The notes: a model not told the origin generated them from the sequence alone. Positions 35,260-45,079 are shown, numbered from the stretch's first letter. The stretch is DNA of 64,000 bases from JAPOXR01 sp964291445 (GCA_964291445.2 OZ219862.1:372001-436000), one strand, 5' to 3'. Numbers and translations are program-made.

Positions 35260-36252
35260 ATGCAGGAGACTGCGCCAGCAGCAGGCGGAGGGGAGAAGGC
35301 CTTCGTGATTGCCGATATCGGCGGTACTAATTCCCGGCTTGGCCTGAGCCGGAATGGCAGCTGCATCGACAGCTCGGTCAGGCGATTTCTAAACGGCAAC
35401 CATGCCAGTTTCGAGGAGCTGCTGGCCGACTACCTGGATACAACCGTCACCGGACCGATTTCCGGGATCTGCGTGGCGGCGGCCGGTCCGGTGGAGGCTG
35501 GCCGGGCCCGCATGACCAATGTCGACTGGACCATCGAGGCGAACCAACTGCGTCGGGTGGCCGATTGTCGGTCATCGGCAATCATTAATGACCTGACGGC
35601 GATGGGTCACGGCCTGCAACTGGTTGCCGGAGACAATCACCTGCAGGTGGTGGCGAGGGACCGGCAGCCCGATGAACATGGGCAGGCAGCCGGCAAGCGT
35701 TTGCTGGTCAATGTCGGAACCGGTTTCAACATCGCCCTGGTGGTCGCTGCGCCGTCCGGCTGGATCGTATCCGATTCCGAATCCGGCCGGATCACGCTGC
35801 CGGTCCGGTCGGACCAGGATTACTCGCTGAAACGCTTCATCGAGCAGCAATCAGGCTATGCCGGGCTGGAGGATGCACTGTCCGGGCGAGGCCTGGCAAA
35901 CATTCACGCATGGGTGTGCAGCAACTCGGGTGCGGCGCTTCCCGAAGGCCTGCCGGACGACTTGCCGTCACCGGGTGCCTCCCCGGAATGGCGCGAGGCC
36001 AGCCGAATCCTGGTCCGCCTGCTTGGAGTGGTGGTTGGCGACCTGGCCCTGGCGAACATGCCGACCGGGGGAATCTACCTTGTCGGCGGTGTCGCCACCG
36101 GGCTTGCCGACATGCTGGAGGGAGCGGAATTCGCCAAGGCGTTCCACGACAAGGGCGATTATTCGGAGTTCATGCGGAGATTCCCGGTTTCGCTCATAAC
36201 CGACGATCTCCTGGCTCTCAGGGGGTGCGCCGCCTTCAGCCTGACCATGTGA
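35260..36252 (+). CDS. glk: Glucokinase (Glk family)
   Basis: A 330-residue bacterial glucokinase that phosphorylates glucose with ATP. The phosphate-1 loop is VIADIGGTNSRLGL. The catalytic and sugar-binding region reads MTNVDWTIEANQLRR and IINDLTAMGHGL, with the Asp of NDLTA as catalytic base. The phosphate-2 and adenosine regions are VNVGTGFNIALVV and GIYLVGGVATGL. The start is ATG 35260; TTG 35248 has a weak GAGG and is possible. It is the third gene of the edd-eda-glk operon. This Glk subgroup differs from ROK kinases, such as the one at 58471. Confidence 0.93.
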   Translation: MQETAPAAGGGEKAFVIADIGGTNSRLGLSRNGSCIDSSVRRFLNGNHASFEELLADYLDTTVTGPISGICVAAAGPVEAGRARMTNVDWTIEANQLRRVADCRSSAIINDLTAMGHGLQLVAGDNHLQVVARDRQPDEHGQAAGKRLLVNVGTGFNIALVVAAPSGWIVSDSESGRITLPVRSDQDYSLKRFIEQQSGYAGLEDALSGRGLANIHAWVCSNSGAALPEGLPDDLPSPGASPEWREASRILVRLLGVVVGDLALANMPTGGIYLVGGVATGLADMLEGAEFAKAFHDKGDYSEFMRRFPVSLITDDLLALRGCAAFSLTM

Positions 36253-36340
36253 ACATGCCTGCCGCTGGCCCGGCGGCAAATCGCGGTCCGCCCTGCGACC
36301 GATTTTCGTTGACGATGTCGCGGCACGATATGGAATTGTT

Positions 36341-38146
36341 GTGGCGATTTTCATGAACCGGCGCGAAACTGGCACCTGGTCCCGTCCACAATGGCCAGGC
36401 CGGTCGGCTGCCACCAGGTTCGATGTGCAACACGAGATAGAGAAGCCCGACAACATCAGATACTGGGTCAATGACCGCCCGCCCTGGTCGGTTACCTTGA
36501 TTGCATCGGTGCAGCAGGTGGCGCTGCTCGGCTCGATCATGACCATTTCGGTTCTGCTTGGCCAGACATTCGGCCTCGATGATGTCGGGCGGAGCAATCT
36601 TGTCACCATCACCATGATCTGCGCCGGGGTCGGCGTCATGCTGCAGGCACTGAACCGCCACGGAATTGGCAGTGGCCTGTTCCTGCCGGTTCACACCTCT
36701 GCGGCGGCGTTTCCGGCGATGTCCCTGGCCGCGCAGTTCGGTGGCCTGGGCCTGGCATTCGGCATGCTGAGCGTTGTCGGCGCCGTGCAGTTGCTGCTCA
36801 GCCGGTTCATCCTGAAACTGCGGCGGCTATTCCCGGTCGAGATCGCTGGCCTGGCGGTGTTGATCATCGGCATGGAGGTCGGGCATATCGGCATCCAGAA
36901 CATCTTCGGCATCGGACTCGAATCGGCCGGTGAGTGGACTCACCAGGTTCTCGGCCTGGCCACGCTCGGCCTCATCATCGCCATTACCGTGTGGTGTCCG
37001 CCAATCATCAAGCCATTTGCGGTCATTGCCGGCCTGATCAGCGGGCAGTCGGTGGCGTTTGCACTGGGCCTGGTGGATGACCATTTCCTGGAACTCATTT
37101 TCAACGCCAAGCCGTTTGCCATACCGCCCCTGACCTATTTTGGCTGGTCGTTCGACTGGCGGCTGATCCCCAATTTTGCCGTGGTCGGCGTGGCGCTGTC
37201 CTGCAACTGCTTCGCCATTACCGTCATCGCCCAGCAATCCGTCGATTCCGGCTGGGACCGGGCCGACATGGAAGGAATCAAGCGGTCGCTGGCATCGGAA
37301 GGCCTGACCAACTGCCTGGCATCGCTGTTCAACGGGGTCACGCAAACTGCATCGGGGCCGGCAGTCGGACTGGCACAGTCATCCGGCATCGTCAGTCGGA
37401 TGGTGTCATTCGCGGCCGGTGGAATGCTGGTGCTGCTGTCTTTCTTCCCGATCGTTCCGGCGGTCTGGACCAGCCTGCTCCCTGCCGTGCTTGGCGCGAC
37501 CCTGGCCTTTGTCGGCGCCTTCATCGTCCTGACCGGGATCCAGATCCTGACGCTGCCGCTGCTGGACAGCCGCCGCAGGATCACCCTGGGGGTTGCCATC
37601 ATCTGCGGGATTGGTTCCGAAACGATTTCGCACGCCCTGGGAGGGGGGCCGACAATGATCCATCCGATCGCCTCCACCCCGCTGACCACGTCGATGACGG
37701 TAGCGATCTTCCTCAACGCCGCCTTCCTGATTCGGAACCGAAAGACACGACAGCAGGTTGTCGAACTGACGGGCGACTGGTCGGATGAGGTGGCCGACCG
37801 GATCTGGAACCTGGCCCGAAGCTGGGGCACCAGGCCGGAGATCGCCAGGCGGCTTGAAACGGTGGCCAATGAAGTGATTGATGTCGTTGCCCATCACGAC
37901 CTCCTCGAGGGCGACAGGCAGGTCTTCCTGGCAGCGAAATTCGATGATCTCGGCTGCACCCTGACCATCTCCTATCTGGGCAAGGGTTTCGCACTGGCCG
38001 AACAACCTCCCGACCCGGAGGAAATGCTCGAGAATCCCGATGCGGTCCGCGATCTCGCCGGCTACATCATCAGGAACCTGGCCGACCAGGCGGTGATCAC
38101 GGTCCGGGACAGGATGATCGATGTCCATCTCGTATTCGATGCCTGA
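36341..38146 (+). CDS. NCS2 (xanthine/uracil) permease with C-terminal histidine-kinase-like ATPase domain
   Basis: 601 residues in two parts. Residues 1-460 form an NCS2 nucleobase/ascorbate permease with about 14 membrane segments (LQALNRHGIGSGLFLPVHTSAAAFPAMSLAA, VALSCNCFAITVIAQQ, NGVTQTASGPAVGLAQSSGI). From about residue 465 a soluble domain follows. It resembles the GHKL ATPase fold of RsbW-type anti-sigma factors: an N-box-like helix (EIARRLETVANEVIDVVAHH), a central sheet, an ISYLGKGFAL stretch in the G-box position, and a final helix and strand (AGYIIRNLADQAVITVRDRMIDVHLVFDA). Key ATP-binding residues look degenerate. The domain could be a regulatory sensor. The frame begins at GTG 36341; ATG 36353 is an alternative. 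Substrate is unknown. Confidence 0.85.
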   Translation: MAIFMNRRETGTWSRPQWPGRSAATRFDVQHEIEKPDNIRYWVNDRPPWSVTLIASVQQVALLGSIMTISVLLGQTFGLDDVGRSNLVTITMICAGVGVMLQALNRHGIGSGLFLPVHTSAAAFPAMSLAAQFGGLGLAFGMLSVVGAVQLLLSRFILKLRRLFPVEIAGLAVLIIGMEVGHIGIQNIFGIGLESAGEWTHQVLGLATLGLIIAITVWCPPIIKPFAVIAGLISGQSVAFALGLVDDHFLELIFNAKPFAIPPLTYFGWSFDWRLIPNFAVVGVALSCNCFAITVIAQQSVDSGWDRADMEGIKRSLASEGLTNCLASLFNGVTQTASGPAVGLAQSSGIVSRMVSFAAGGMLVLLSFFPIVPAVWTSLLPAVLGATLAFVGAFIVLTGIQILTLPLLDSRRRITLGVAIICGIGSETISHALGGGPTMIHPIASTPLTTSMTVAIFLNAAFLIRNRKTRQQVVELTGDWSDEVADRIWNLARSWGTRPEIARRLETVANEVIDVVAHHDLLEGDRQVFLAAKFDDLGCTLTISYLGKGFALAEQPPDPEEMLENPDAVRDLAGYIIRNLADQAVITVRDRMIDVHLVFDA

Positions 38147-38373
38147 ATTGCCGGCCGTCTGCACATCATCACGGGAGGAGGAGCCCACCTTCATGGACAT
38201 GACCTGCCGGCTTCGTGGAGCCGGGTCGAGGCAGGTGCCAGCCCCGGAATTGCATCACCCGAATCCTGGCCAGGCCATTCCCGGTTGCACAGCCTGCCCG
38301 CGCGGGCAGCGGCGCCGGCTTGATTTTCGGCGTGGCTGGGCTAAACATGCCTGATCTCGAGGGGGCGGCGACA

Positions 38374-38737
38374 ATGGTTCAACATGCCGGCGGGCGCTAT
38401 CGCCATCCACGCGATTCCTACACCGCGCTGCTCGATCCGGATCTTGGCGGTTGCAGACGGACATTGTCCGACGAAACCGGCCGGTTCAACCTGACCCATC
38501 ATCAGACCATGGCCCGATCCCTGGCTCAATGGCGGCAATGCCTGGCGACCTTCGCATATCCATTTCTCGGTCATTGGTCACAGCTTCGTGCAGCGCCTGG
38601 TGACCCAGATGTATTTCAAGGGCGATCCACTGATCGCCATGTACCCGATCTTCGGCACCATTCCCATGGATTGCCGTGCCTACCGGTTCGACATCGTCCT
38701 GCAGGGCCCGAAGGAGACGGTATTCCTTGATATCTGA
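38374..38737 (+). pseudogene. pcaH: Protocatechuate 3,4-dioxygenase beta subunit remnant
   Basis: A piece of the iron dioxygenase that opens protocatechuate. In frame 1, GGRYRHPRDSYTALLDPDLGG and RTLSDETGRFNL match PcaH. After about 38495 the match moves to another frame: PWPDPWLNGGNAWRPSHIHFSVIG, then HSFVQRLVTQMYFKGDPLIAMYPIFG. After TIP about 30 residues are missing, and MDCRAYRFDIVLQGPKETVFLDI ends the gene at 38735. The first 90 or so residues are also absent, as is the partner pcaG. The product would not be functional. It directly precedes intact CoA-transferase genes by nine bases, which places it in a former pca operon. Confidence 0.85.
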
Positions 38738-38746
38738 GACGAGCCC

Positions 38747-39601
38747 GTGCCTGAATTCCTGAGCCTGCGCGAAGCCGTGCACGAGAACATCGCCAGCGGA
38801 GACATGGCCGCCTTCGAGGGGTTTACCCATCTCATACCCTACGCGGCGGCACATGAGGTCATCCGATCCGGGGTCACCGGCCTGACCGTGGTCAGGATGA
38901 CACCGGATGTCATCTATGATCAGCTGATCGGGATGGGCCGGGTGCGCAAGATGATATTCTCCTATGCTGGCAATCCGGGAGTAGGATTGCTGCGGCGGTT
39001 CCGCGACGCCGTCGAGAAAGGTTGGCCGGAGCAGATCAAGATCGAGGAGCATTCGCATGCGGCGCTGGCCAATGCCTACGCCTCCGGCGCTTCGGGGCTG
39101 CCATGCGCGGTCTTTCGCGGCTACCAGGGCGTCGAACTGACCGAGGTGAACCAGAATATCCGCCATGTCGAGTGCCCGTTTACCGGCGAACGCCTGGCCG
39201 CCGTGCCCTCGATCAATCCCGACGTGACCTTCATCCATGCCCAGCAGGCAGACCGGAAGGGAAATGTCCTGCTCGAGGGAATTCTCGGTGTGCAGAAGGA
39301 GGCAGTGCTGGCCGCAAGGCGGGCGGTGGTGACCGTCGAGCAAATCGTCGAGAAATTCGACGCGCATCCGAATGCCTGCGTGTTGCCGGCCTGGACCATC
39401 TCGGCCATCTGCCAGGTGCCTGGCGGCGCCCACCCATCCTATGCCCATGGCCACTACCGGCGGGACAATGCATTCTACCGGCAATGGGACCGCATTGCCG
39501 CCGACCGGCAGCGATTTTGCCAGTGGATGGAGGAACATGTCATCGAGGAGGACCCGTCGGTCTTCGAATCGCGCGCTGGCGGGGCGGGGCTTCGGCTATG
39601 A
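38747..39601 (+). CDS. 3-oxoadipate CoA-transferase subunit A (GctA/CatI type)
   Basis: 284 residues, matching the alpha subunit of CatI/GctA-type CoA-transferases. EGFTHLIPYAAAHEVIRSG and VVRMTPDVIYDQLIGMGRVRKMIFSYAGNPGVGLLRRFRDAVE are nearly word-for-word family. EHSHAALANAYASGASGLPCAVFRGYQG and CPFTGERLAAVPSINPDVTFIHAQQADRKGNVL follow. With subunit B it moves CoA from succinyl-CoA to 3-oxoadipate. It starts at GTG 38747 and overlaps subunit B by four bases (ATGA). The flanking pcaH remnant and pcaF support the beta-ketoadipate assignment. Confidence 0.88.
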   Translation: MPEFLSLREAVHENIASGDMAAFEGFTHLIPYAAAHEVIRSGVTGLTVVRMTPDVIYDQLIGMGRVRKMIFSYAGNPGVGLLRRFRDAVEKGWPEQIKIEEHSHAALANAYASGASGLPCAVFRGYQGVELTEVNQNIRHVECPFTGERLAAVPSINPDVTFIHAQQADRKGNVLLEGILGVQKEAVLAARRAVVTVEQIVEKFDAHPNACVLPAWTISAICQVPGGAHPSYAHGHYRRDNAFYRQWDRIAADRQRFCQWMEEHVIEEDPSVFESRAGGAGLRL

Positions 39602-40383
39602 CCACGGACCAGTATACCGCCGACGAAATGATGATCATCGCCGCCTCCAGGGAGTTGGCCAATGATGATGTCTGCTTTGTCGGCATCGGCGCCCCGTCGG
39701 CGGCCTGCAACCTGGCGCGGCTGACGCATGCGCCGGATATCACCCTGATCTACGAATCGGGAACGATCGGCACCGCACCCGACATCCTGCCGCTGTCCAT
39801 CGGCGATGGCGAATTGTGCGATACCGCCCTGTCGACGGTTCCGGTTACCGAGATGTTTCGATACTGGCTGCAGGGCGGGAGGATCACCGTCGGGTTTCTC
39901 GGCGCCGCGCAACTTGACCGGTTCGGCAATCTCAACACCACCGTGATCGGCGCCTACGGGGAGCCGTCGGTCCGATTGCCGGGCGGTGGCGGTGCACCGG
40001 AAATCGCCACCCAGTGCCAGAAGACATTCATCGTCATGAAGCAGGGACGCCGCAGCTTTGTCGACAGGATCGATTTCTTCACCTCCTTCGGGTTCGGACG
40101 GGGCGGCAATCACCGGGCCGAGCTCGGGATCACGACCAGGGGACCGGTGCTGCTGGTGACCGATTTGGCGGTTTGGCGACCGGACCCCGTGACCGGCGAG
40201 TTCATGGTCCATTCCTTGCACCCGGGAACGGGCCGCGACGCCATCGGCGAGACGGTCGGCTGGCCGGCCCGATTCGTCGATGAACCTGACATCACCCCGG
40301 AACCGGAGAAATTCGAACTCGAGATCCTGCGAGACTTGCAGAAACGGACACGCGACGCCCATTCACGAAGCCCGGGGAGCTGA
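39598..40383 (+). CDS. 3-oxoadipate CoA-transferase subunit B (GctB/CatJ type)
   Basis: 261 residues with the beta-subunit features: DEMMIIAASRELANDDVCFVGIGAPSAACNLARLTHAPD, LIYESGTIGTAPDILPLSIGDGELC, GFLGAAQLDRFGNLNTTVIG, RLPGGGGAPEIA and DFFTSFGFGRGGNHR. The Glu in IYESGTIG is the CoA-linked catalytic residue in this family. It is coupled to subunit A by an ATGA overlap and followed by the thiolase after one base, indicating tight co-translation. Confidence 0.88.
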   Translation: MTTDQYTADEMMIIAASRELANDDVCFVGIGAPSAACNLARLTHAPDITLIYESGTIGTAPDILPLSIGDGELCDTALSTVPVTEMFRYWLQGGRITVGFLGAAQLDRFGNLNTTVIGAYGEPSVRLPGGGGAPEIATQCQKTFIVMKQGRRSFVDRIDFFTSFGFGRGGNHRAELGITTRGPVLLVTDLAVWRPDPVTGEFMVHSLHPGTGRDAIGETVGWPARFVDEPDITPEPEKFELEILRDLQKRTRDAHSRSPGS

Positions 40384-40384
40384 C

Positions 40385-41581
40385 ATGACCGAGGCATTCA
40401 TCTGCGATTACACCCGGACCCCGATCGGCCGTTTCGGCGGTTCGCTGGCCACCGTCAGAACCGATGATCTCGGCGCCGTTCCCATGCGGGAGTTGCTGCG
40501 AAAAAACCCGGGCATCCCGCCCGCGGAAATCGACGAGGTTCATCTTGGCTGCGCCAACCAGGCCGGCGAGGACAATCGCAATGTGGCCAGGATGTCGGCA
40601 TTGCTGGCCGGGTTGCCGACCAGCGTTCCGGCATCGACCATCAACCGGCTATGCGGGTCGGGAATGGATGCGGTGCTGGTGGCAGCCCGGATGATCGGCA
40701 CCGGGGACGCGGAACTGGTCATTGCCGGCGGCGTTGAAAGCATGACACGTGCGCCCCTCGTCATGCCGAAATCTTCCAGAGCCTATTCCCGGGAGGCGGA
40801 GATTTACGACACGACAATCGGCTGGCGCATGGTGAACCCGCGTCTTCGTGACCAGCATGGAACCGAGTCCATGCCGGAAACGGCAGAAAACGTTGCCGAT
40901 GCGTATTCGATCAGCCGCGAGGACCAGGACGGCTTTGCCCTGTGGTCACAGGAGAAGGCGGCCGCCTCCCGGGAGCGACTGGCCGGCGAAATCACCCCGG
41001 TCATCGTGCCCCGGGCCCGAGACGAGCCCCTGACCGTCGCAATTGACGAACACCCGCGGGACACATCGCTGGAGGCGCTGGCCGGGCTTCCGACGCCATT
41101 TCGCAGCCCGGGCACGATTACGGCCGGCAATTCATCCGGCATCAATGACGGGGCAGCGGCGCTGCTGCTTTCGTCCGGCGCCGCCATGCGCCGGCACGGC
41201 CTGACGCCGCTGGCCCGCATACTCGGCGGTGCCACAATTGGCGTGGAGCCAAGGGTCATGGGCATCGGACCGGCCCCGGCCACCGGCAAGCTGATGACCC
41301 GGTTGGGGCTGACGCTTGATGCCTTCGATGTCATCGAATTGAACGAAGCCTTTGCCAGCCAGTGCCTCGCGGTCATGCGCCAGCTTGGACTCGACGACCG
41401 GGACGAGCGCGTCAACCCGAACGGAGGTGCTATTGCCTTGGGTCACCCGCTCGGAATGTCAGGCGCGCGCATAACCGGCACCGCGGCGCTCGAATTGGCG
41501 GCAACCGGCAAGTCACGGGCACTGGCAACCATGTGTATCGGCGTCGGCCAGGGCATTGCCATCGCCCTCGAAGCAGCGTGA
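40385..41581 (+). CDS. pcaF: 3-oxoadipyl-CoA thiolase
   Basis: A 398-residue thiolase cleaving 3-oxoadipyl-CoA to succinyl-CoA and acetyl-CoA. The nucleophile Cys is in TINRLCGSGMDAVLVAARMI (about residue 90). The His of the second motif is in VIELNEAFASQC, and the C-terminal Cys in NPNGGAIALGHPLGMSGAR and ATMCIGVGQGIA. SMTRAPLVMPK and the YSISREDQDGFAL stretch are typical of PcaF. It starts at ATG 40385, one base after subunit B. Downstream the pcaB gene is ruined, so substrate must come from another route, or the set now serves a different dicarboxylic CoA ester. Confidence 0.9.
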   Translation: MTEAFICDYTRTPIGRFGGSLATVRTDDLGAVPMRELLRKNPGIPPAEIDEVHLGCANQAGEDNRNVARMSALLAGLPTSVPASTINRLCGSGMDAVLVAARMIGTGDAELVIAGGVESMTRAPLVMPKSSRAYSREAEIYDTTIGWRMVNPRLRDQHGTESMPETAENVADAYSISREDQDGFALWSQEKAAASRERLAGEITPVIVPRARDEPLTVAIDEHPRDTSLEALAGLPTPFRSPGTITAGNSSGINDGAAALLLSSGAAMRRHGLTPLARILGGATIGVEPRVMGIGPAPATGKLMTRLGLTLDAFDVIELNEAFASQCLAVMRQLGLDDRDERVNPNGGAIALGHPLGMSGARITGTAALELAATGKSRALATMCIGVGQGIAIALEAA

Positions 41582-41649
41582 AGATGTATTGTGTCCGACG
41601 CCGACGGCGCCAATCCAGGGCTGCCCCGGACCTGGAGGCACGCCGGAAA

Positions 41650-42620
41650 TTTGCGCCACCTTCCGTCATCGGCCGCATGCTGTCATTTGAATCGGCGCTC
41701 ACCGACGCGCCGTGCGCCGGAGGATAAATCACCGTCGGCGCCTGCCGGCAGGGCAAGGACGTCCTGGACCGGTTCGAGCCGGATCTTGCGCGATTGCACG
41801 CAGCAGCCTCCCGCGACGGCGTGATGGTGCCGGAGCCGGTTCGGCAGATCAGGGATCGGATGCCAGTCAATTACCAGGCGGCGTTGCACCGCGGTGCAAC
41901 CGGCCAGGATTTGGTCGACACAGCGCTGTCGATGGCGCTGGCCGAGTATCACCACATGCTGGGAGACCGCTTGCGGGCGGTCGTTGCCCGGCTTGCCGAA
42001 AGCCGCGCCAGCCGGGAGACCGCCGCCCGGACCAGGATGAAGGAGGAGGCCGTCAACCAACCTCCCGCCGAATCAACGCCTGGCGCAGCGGGCTCGCCCC
42101 CGACTGCTCAGAACTGCCCAAATGGCAGGACCGGGTCTCGCTGTTGCAGCTTGCAGGACCAATTGGCACCCGGCAGGCAATGCCGCTCGGAAATGCCGAC
42201 AGGTTTGCCGCCCACATGGCCCGGGAACTGGAATTGCCGGAACCGGAGCATGGCTTGCACACCGATCGCAGCCACCTTGCGGCCTACTGTTCCCAGCGCA
42301 GCGGGCTCAGAGTGGAATGCTCGGCAGGTTCGGCCAGGAGCCTTGCCTGGTGGCGCAGGCGGGCGAAATCGACGTTGCCAGCGGTGGTGCCTCGTCCTCG
42401 AAACCGGGAAAGAACAACCCGGCGGTGGCAGAAAACCTGGTCGCCCTGGCACGTTTCAACGGGGTTCTGGTCCCCGGCATGCACCAGGCGCCCATCCATG
42501 AACAGGAACGCTCGGGCTCGGCCTGGATGCTCCTGCCGCAAATTTGCATGGCGACCGCCGCCGCATTTTGGCAAGCCAGCATGGCAATTGCCAGCTTTCA
42601 CGGGCCCGCCGACCCGACCA
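41650..42620 (+). pseudogene. pcaB: 3-carboxy-cis,cis-muconate cycloisomerase, frameshifted
   Basis: A member of the fumarase/aspartase fold spread over three frames. IGRMLSFESALTDA gives the N-terminus. FEPDLARLHAAASRDGVMVPEPVRQI and LHRGATGQDLVDTALSMAL (frame at 41794) give the next part. VSLLQLAGPIGTRQAMPLGNADRFAAHMARELELPEPEHGLHTDRSHLAAYC follows in the 41712 frame. A third frame holds the GSS-PxKxNP-like motif and VAENLVALARFNGVLVPGMHQAPIHEQERSGSAWMLLPQICMATAAAFW. At least three lesions and several gaps mean no enzyme is made. It directly follows pcaF and ends near a tRNA-Ala gene. Confidence 0.85.
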
Positions 42621-42650
42621 ATGACGACATTTCCCGACCCTGGAGAAGCC

Positions 42651-42726
<76 letters not shown>

Positions 42727-43441
42727 ATGCCGGCGGTTCTGCAATCTTGACCCCGCACTGTCAAGTATCGACAGTAGCGCGAAAGCGCGCGGTCCTGGCG
42801 GTTTGACGCGCTCTTGAGGACCATGACGGCATCGGTAGAAGTGCAACAGTCCCTCGATCTGTCATGGCTGTTGTTCCCTCCCTGCAATCGCGCTGCATCG
42901 GGGAGCCATTCCCGGGCCAGTCTGAGGGCCTGCCAGGCCCGGCGGCCATCACCTCCGCCAAGCGGGCCCGGTCACCGGTGGTCCCTGCAGGAATCGATCC
43001 AGCAAAGGGGAGTGGAACGGTCATTTGTCGGTGATTCCATTCCCGGTTTCGCAATCTTCCGGAACCCTTGCGGGCCTTGACATCGACCTATTTCCGAGTA
43101 GTTGACTCGGGTTTGTTCCCCGTTGTTCAATCGGGAGGATGGCATTCGGGTGGTACCCTGGTGAAATTCGACATGATGAACATTCGGCACGCCTCCCTGG
43201 CGCCGCTGCCTTTGCGACTGCCCCCACCTGGCTCCCGACTGGCGACCTGGTCGGGCCGGTTGTTGCCGGCAGCTGTGAACCGGTGGCGGTGAGTTCCTGC
43301 CATTCCGGCCGCCTGGCGGAATGCCGGGGCGGTGCCTGGTGCATCAAGGGGATGCCGGTTGCCTGAATTGACCGGTACAGCGTGCATGACGGGCCTGGCC
43401 GCCGGCGGGCGGACGGCGGTGAGGGTCATGGGCCGGGCGGC
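42727..43441. other. intergenic stretch between tRNA-Ala and the permease, no gene seen
   Basis: About 715 bases. Several short frames are open on both strands, but none shows a family resemblance, a signal peptide or a membrane pattern. A TTGACA at 43077 has no acceptable partner box. The stretch might hold an unrecognised small RNA or decayed genes. Confidence 0.4.
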
Positions 43442-45079
43442 ATGGACATGACCGGGTCACGGCCGATCAGGGCGCACGAGGTCGGCGCGTTGCTGGTTGC
43501 CGCGGTGGTGATGCTGCCGACCGCCATCGTTGCCGGGTCACTGTTCCTGGCCGGCAGCGGCGAGGTCTGGAGTCATCTGCGCCAGACGGTCCTTGCCGAT
43601 TATATCGTGAACTCGACAGTTCTTGTCTGCGGGGTGGTGGCACTGTCATGCTTCCTGGGAATTCCCGCCGCCTGGTTCACCTCGATGTGTGACTTCCGTC
43701 TCCGGCGGGTATTTGTCTGGCTGTTGCCGCTGCCCCTTGCCATGCCGGCCTATATCGTCGCCTACACCTATACCGGGTTGCTTGACTATTCGGGACCGGT
43801 GCAATCGATGCTTCGGGAAAGTTTCGGCTGGGGCAGGAACGATTACTGGTTTTTCGAGATCAGGTCGCTTGGCGGTGCCGCGGCCATGATCGGATTTGTT
43901 CTCTACCCCTACGTGTATCTCCTGTGCCGGACGTCCTTCCTCGAACGTTCGTTAAAGACGGTGGAGATCAGCAGAACGCTGGGCAACAGCGTGCTGCGGA
44001 GCTTCCTGGTGCTGTCCCTGCCCCTGGCCAGGCCGGCCATTGCCGCCGGGGCGGCGCTGGTGGCCATGGAAACCCTGGCCGATTACGGAACCGTGTTCCA
44101 TTTCGGCGTCAACACCTTCACCACCGGGATTTTCAAGGTCTTCTACGGACTCGATGACTCGGTCGTCGCCCTGCAATTGTCGGCCATGCTCCTGGGTGCG
44201 ATTGCCTTGCTGCTGACCTGCGAGAGACTGGCCCGCCATCGGGCCCGCTACGATGCAACCATGGGCAACTTCCCGCACAGCAGGCTACCACTGTCGAGGC
44301 GTTCCACGGTGCTGGCATGGCTGTTCTGCGGCCTGCCGGTGTTTCTCGGCTTCCTGCTGCCGGTCTCGATCCTGCTGAAATGGGCGGTGCTCGATTTCGG
44401 CTGGAACCTGGTAGGCTTTGCCGCCGATGCCTGGAACTCGCTGCTCCTGGCCGGCCTGGCGGCCACGATATCGGTCACGCTGGCGATGGTGCTGGGTTAT
44501 GCAAACCGGGCCACGCACCGCAAATCGGTGCAGATGGCGGTAAGCCTGTCCAGCCTCGGTTATGCAATTCCGGGAACCATCATCGCCGTCGGGCTGCTCG
44601 GCCCACTGGTCTGGGTCGATCACCGGCTGATTGGTCTGGCCAGGGATGCATTCTCGGTTGATATCGGTTTGGTGTTTTCCGGCAGCATTGCCGCCCTGCT
44701 CTATGCCTACACGGTCCGGTTCATGGCCGTGTCCTTCGGGGCCGTCACCGCCGGCATGGAGAAGATCAAGCCGACCCTCGACTACTCGGCCCGCTCCCTC
44801 GGCAAGAAACCGCACCAGGTGCTGATGACGGTACATCTGCCGCTGCTGAAGGGCACGCTGCTGACCGCCCTGCTCATCGTGTTCCTGGACGTTCTCAAGG
44901 AGTTGCCGGCGACGCTGATCCTGCGGCCCTTCAATTTCAACACCCTTGCCGTCCGCGCCTATGAACTGGCCTCGGATGAAAGGCTGACCGATGCCGCAAC
45001 CCCCTCGATCATGATCGTCATGGCCGGGATCATTCCTGTCGTCATCCTGAACCGGATCACCGGGCGGGCGGCGACGTGA
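43442..45079 (+). CDS. Iron(III)-type ABC transporter permease (FbpB-like, duplicated unit)
   Basis: A 545-residue permease with two tandem six-helix halves, as in ferric-iron (FbpB) and related 2-aminoethylphosphonate-type transporters. Half one contains LPLPLAMPAYIVAYTYTGLLDYSGPVQ and the EAA-type loop EISRTLGNSVLRSFLVLSLPLARPAI. Half two contains LGYAIPGTIIAVGLLGPLVWVD and a second EAA loop, DYSARSLGKKPHQVLMTVHLPLLKG, followed by LDVLKELPATLILRPFNFNTLAVRAYELA. No binding protein or ATPase lies beside it, which is unusual for this family. The start is placed at ATG 43442. Its last codons lie in a 34-base repeat duplicated downstream. Confidence 0.9.
   Translation: MDMTGSRPIRAHEVGALLVAAVVMLPTAIVAGSLFLAGSGEVWSHLRQTVLADYIVNSTVLVCGVVALSCFLGIPAAWFTSMCDFRLRRVFVWLLPLPLAMPAYIVAYTYTGLLDYSGPVQSMLRESFGWGRNDYWFFEIRSLGGAAAMIGFVLYPYVYLLCRTSFLERSLKTVEISRTLGNSVLRSFLVLSLPLARPAIAAGAALVAMETLADYGTVFHFGVNTFTTGIFKVFYGLDDSVVALQLSAMLLGAIALLLTCERLARHRARYDATMGNFPHSRLPLSRRSTVLAWLFCGLPVFLGFLLPVSILLKWAVLDFGWNLVGFAADAWNSLLLAGLAATISVTLAMVLGYANRATHRKSVQMAVSLSSLGYAIPGTIIAVGLLGPLVWVDHRLIGLARDAFSVDIGLVFSGSIAALLYAYTVRFMAVSFGAVTAGMEKIKPTLDYSARSLGKKPHQVLMTVHLPLLKGTLLTALLIVFLDVLKELPATLILRPFNFNTLAVRAYELASDERLTDAATPSIMIVMAGIIPVVILNRITGRAAT

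Noticed and set aside
35260..36252. glk as a ROK kinase
   Set aside because: It has the ADIGGTNSRLGL and NDLTAMGHG pattern of the Glk family and lacks ROK motifs.
42727..43441. A binding protein remnant upstream of the FbpB-like permease
   Set aside because: No frame on either strand shows binding-protein motifs or a signal peptide, so I could not support it.
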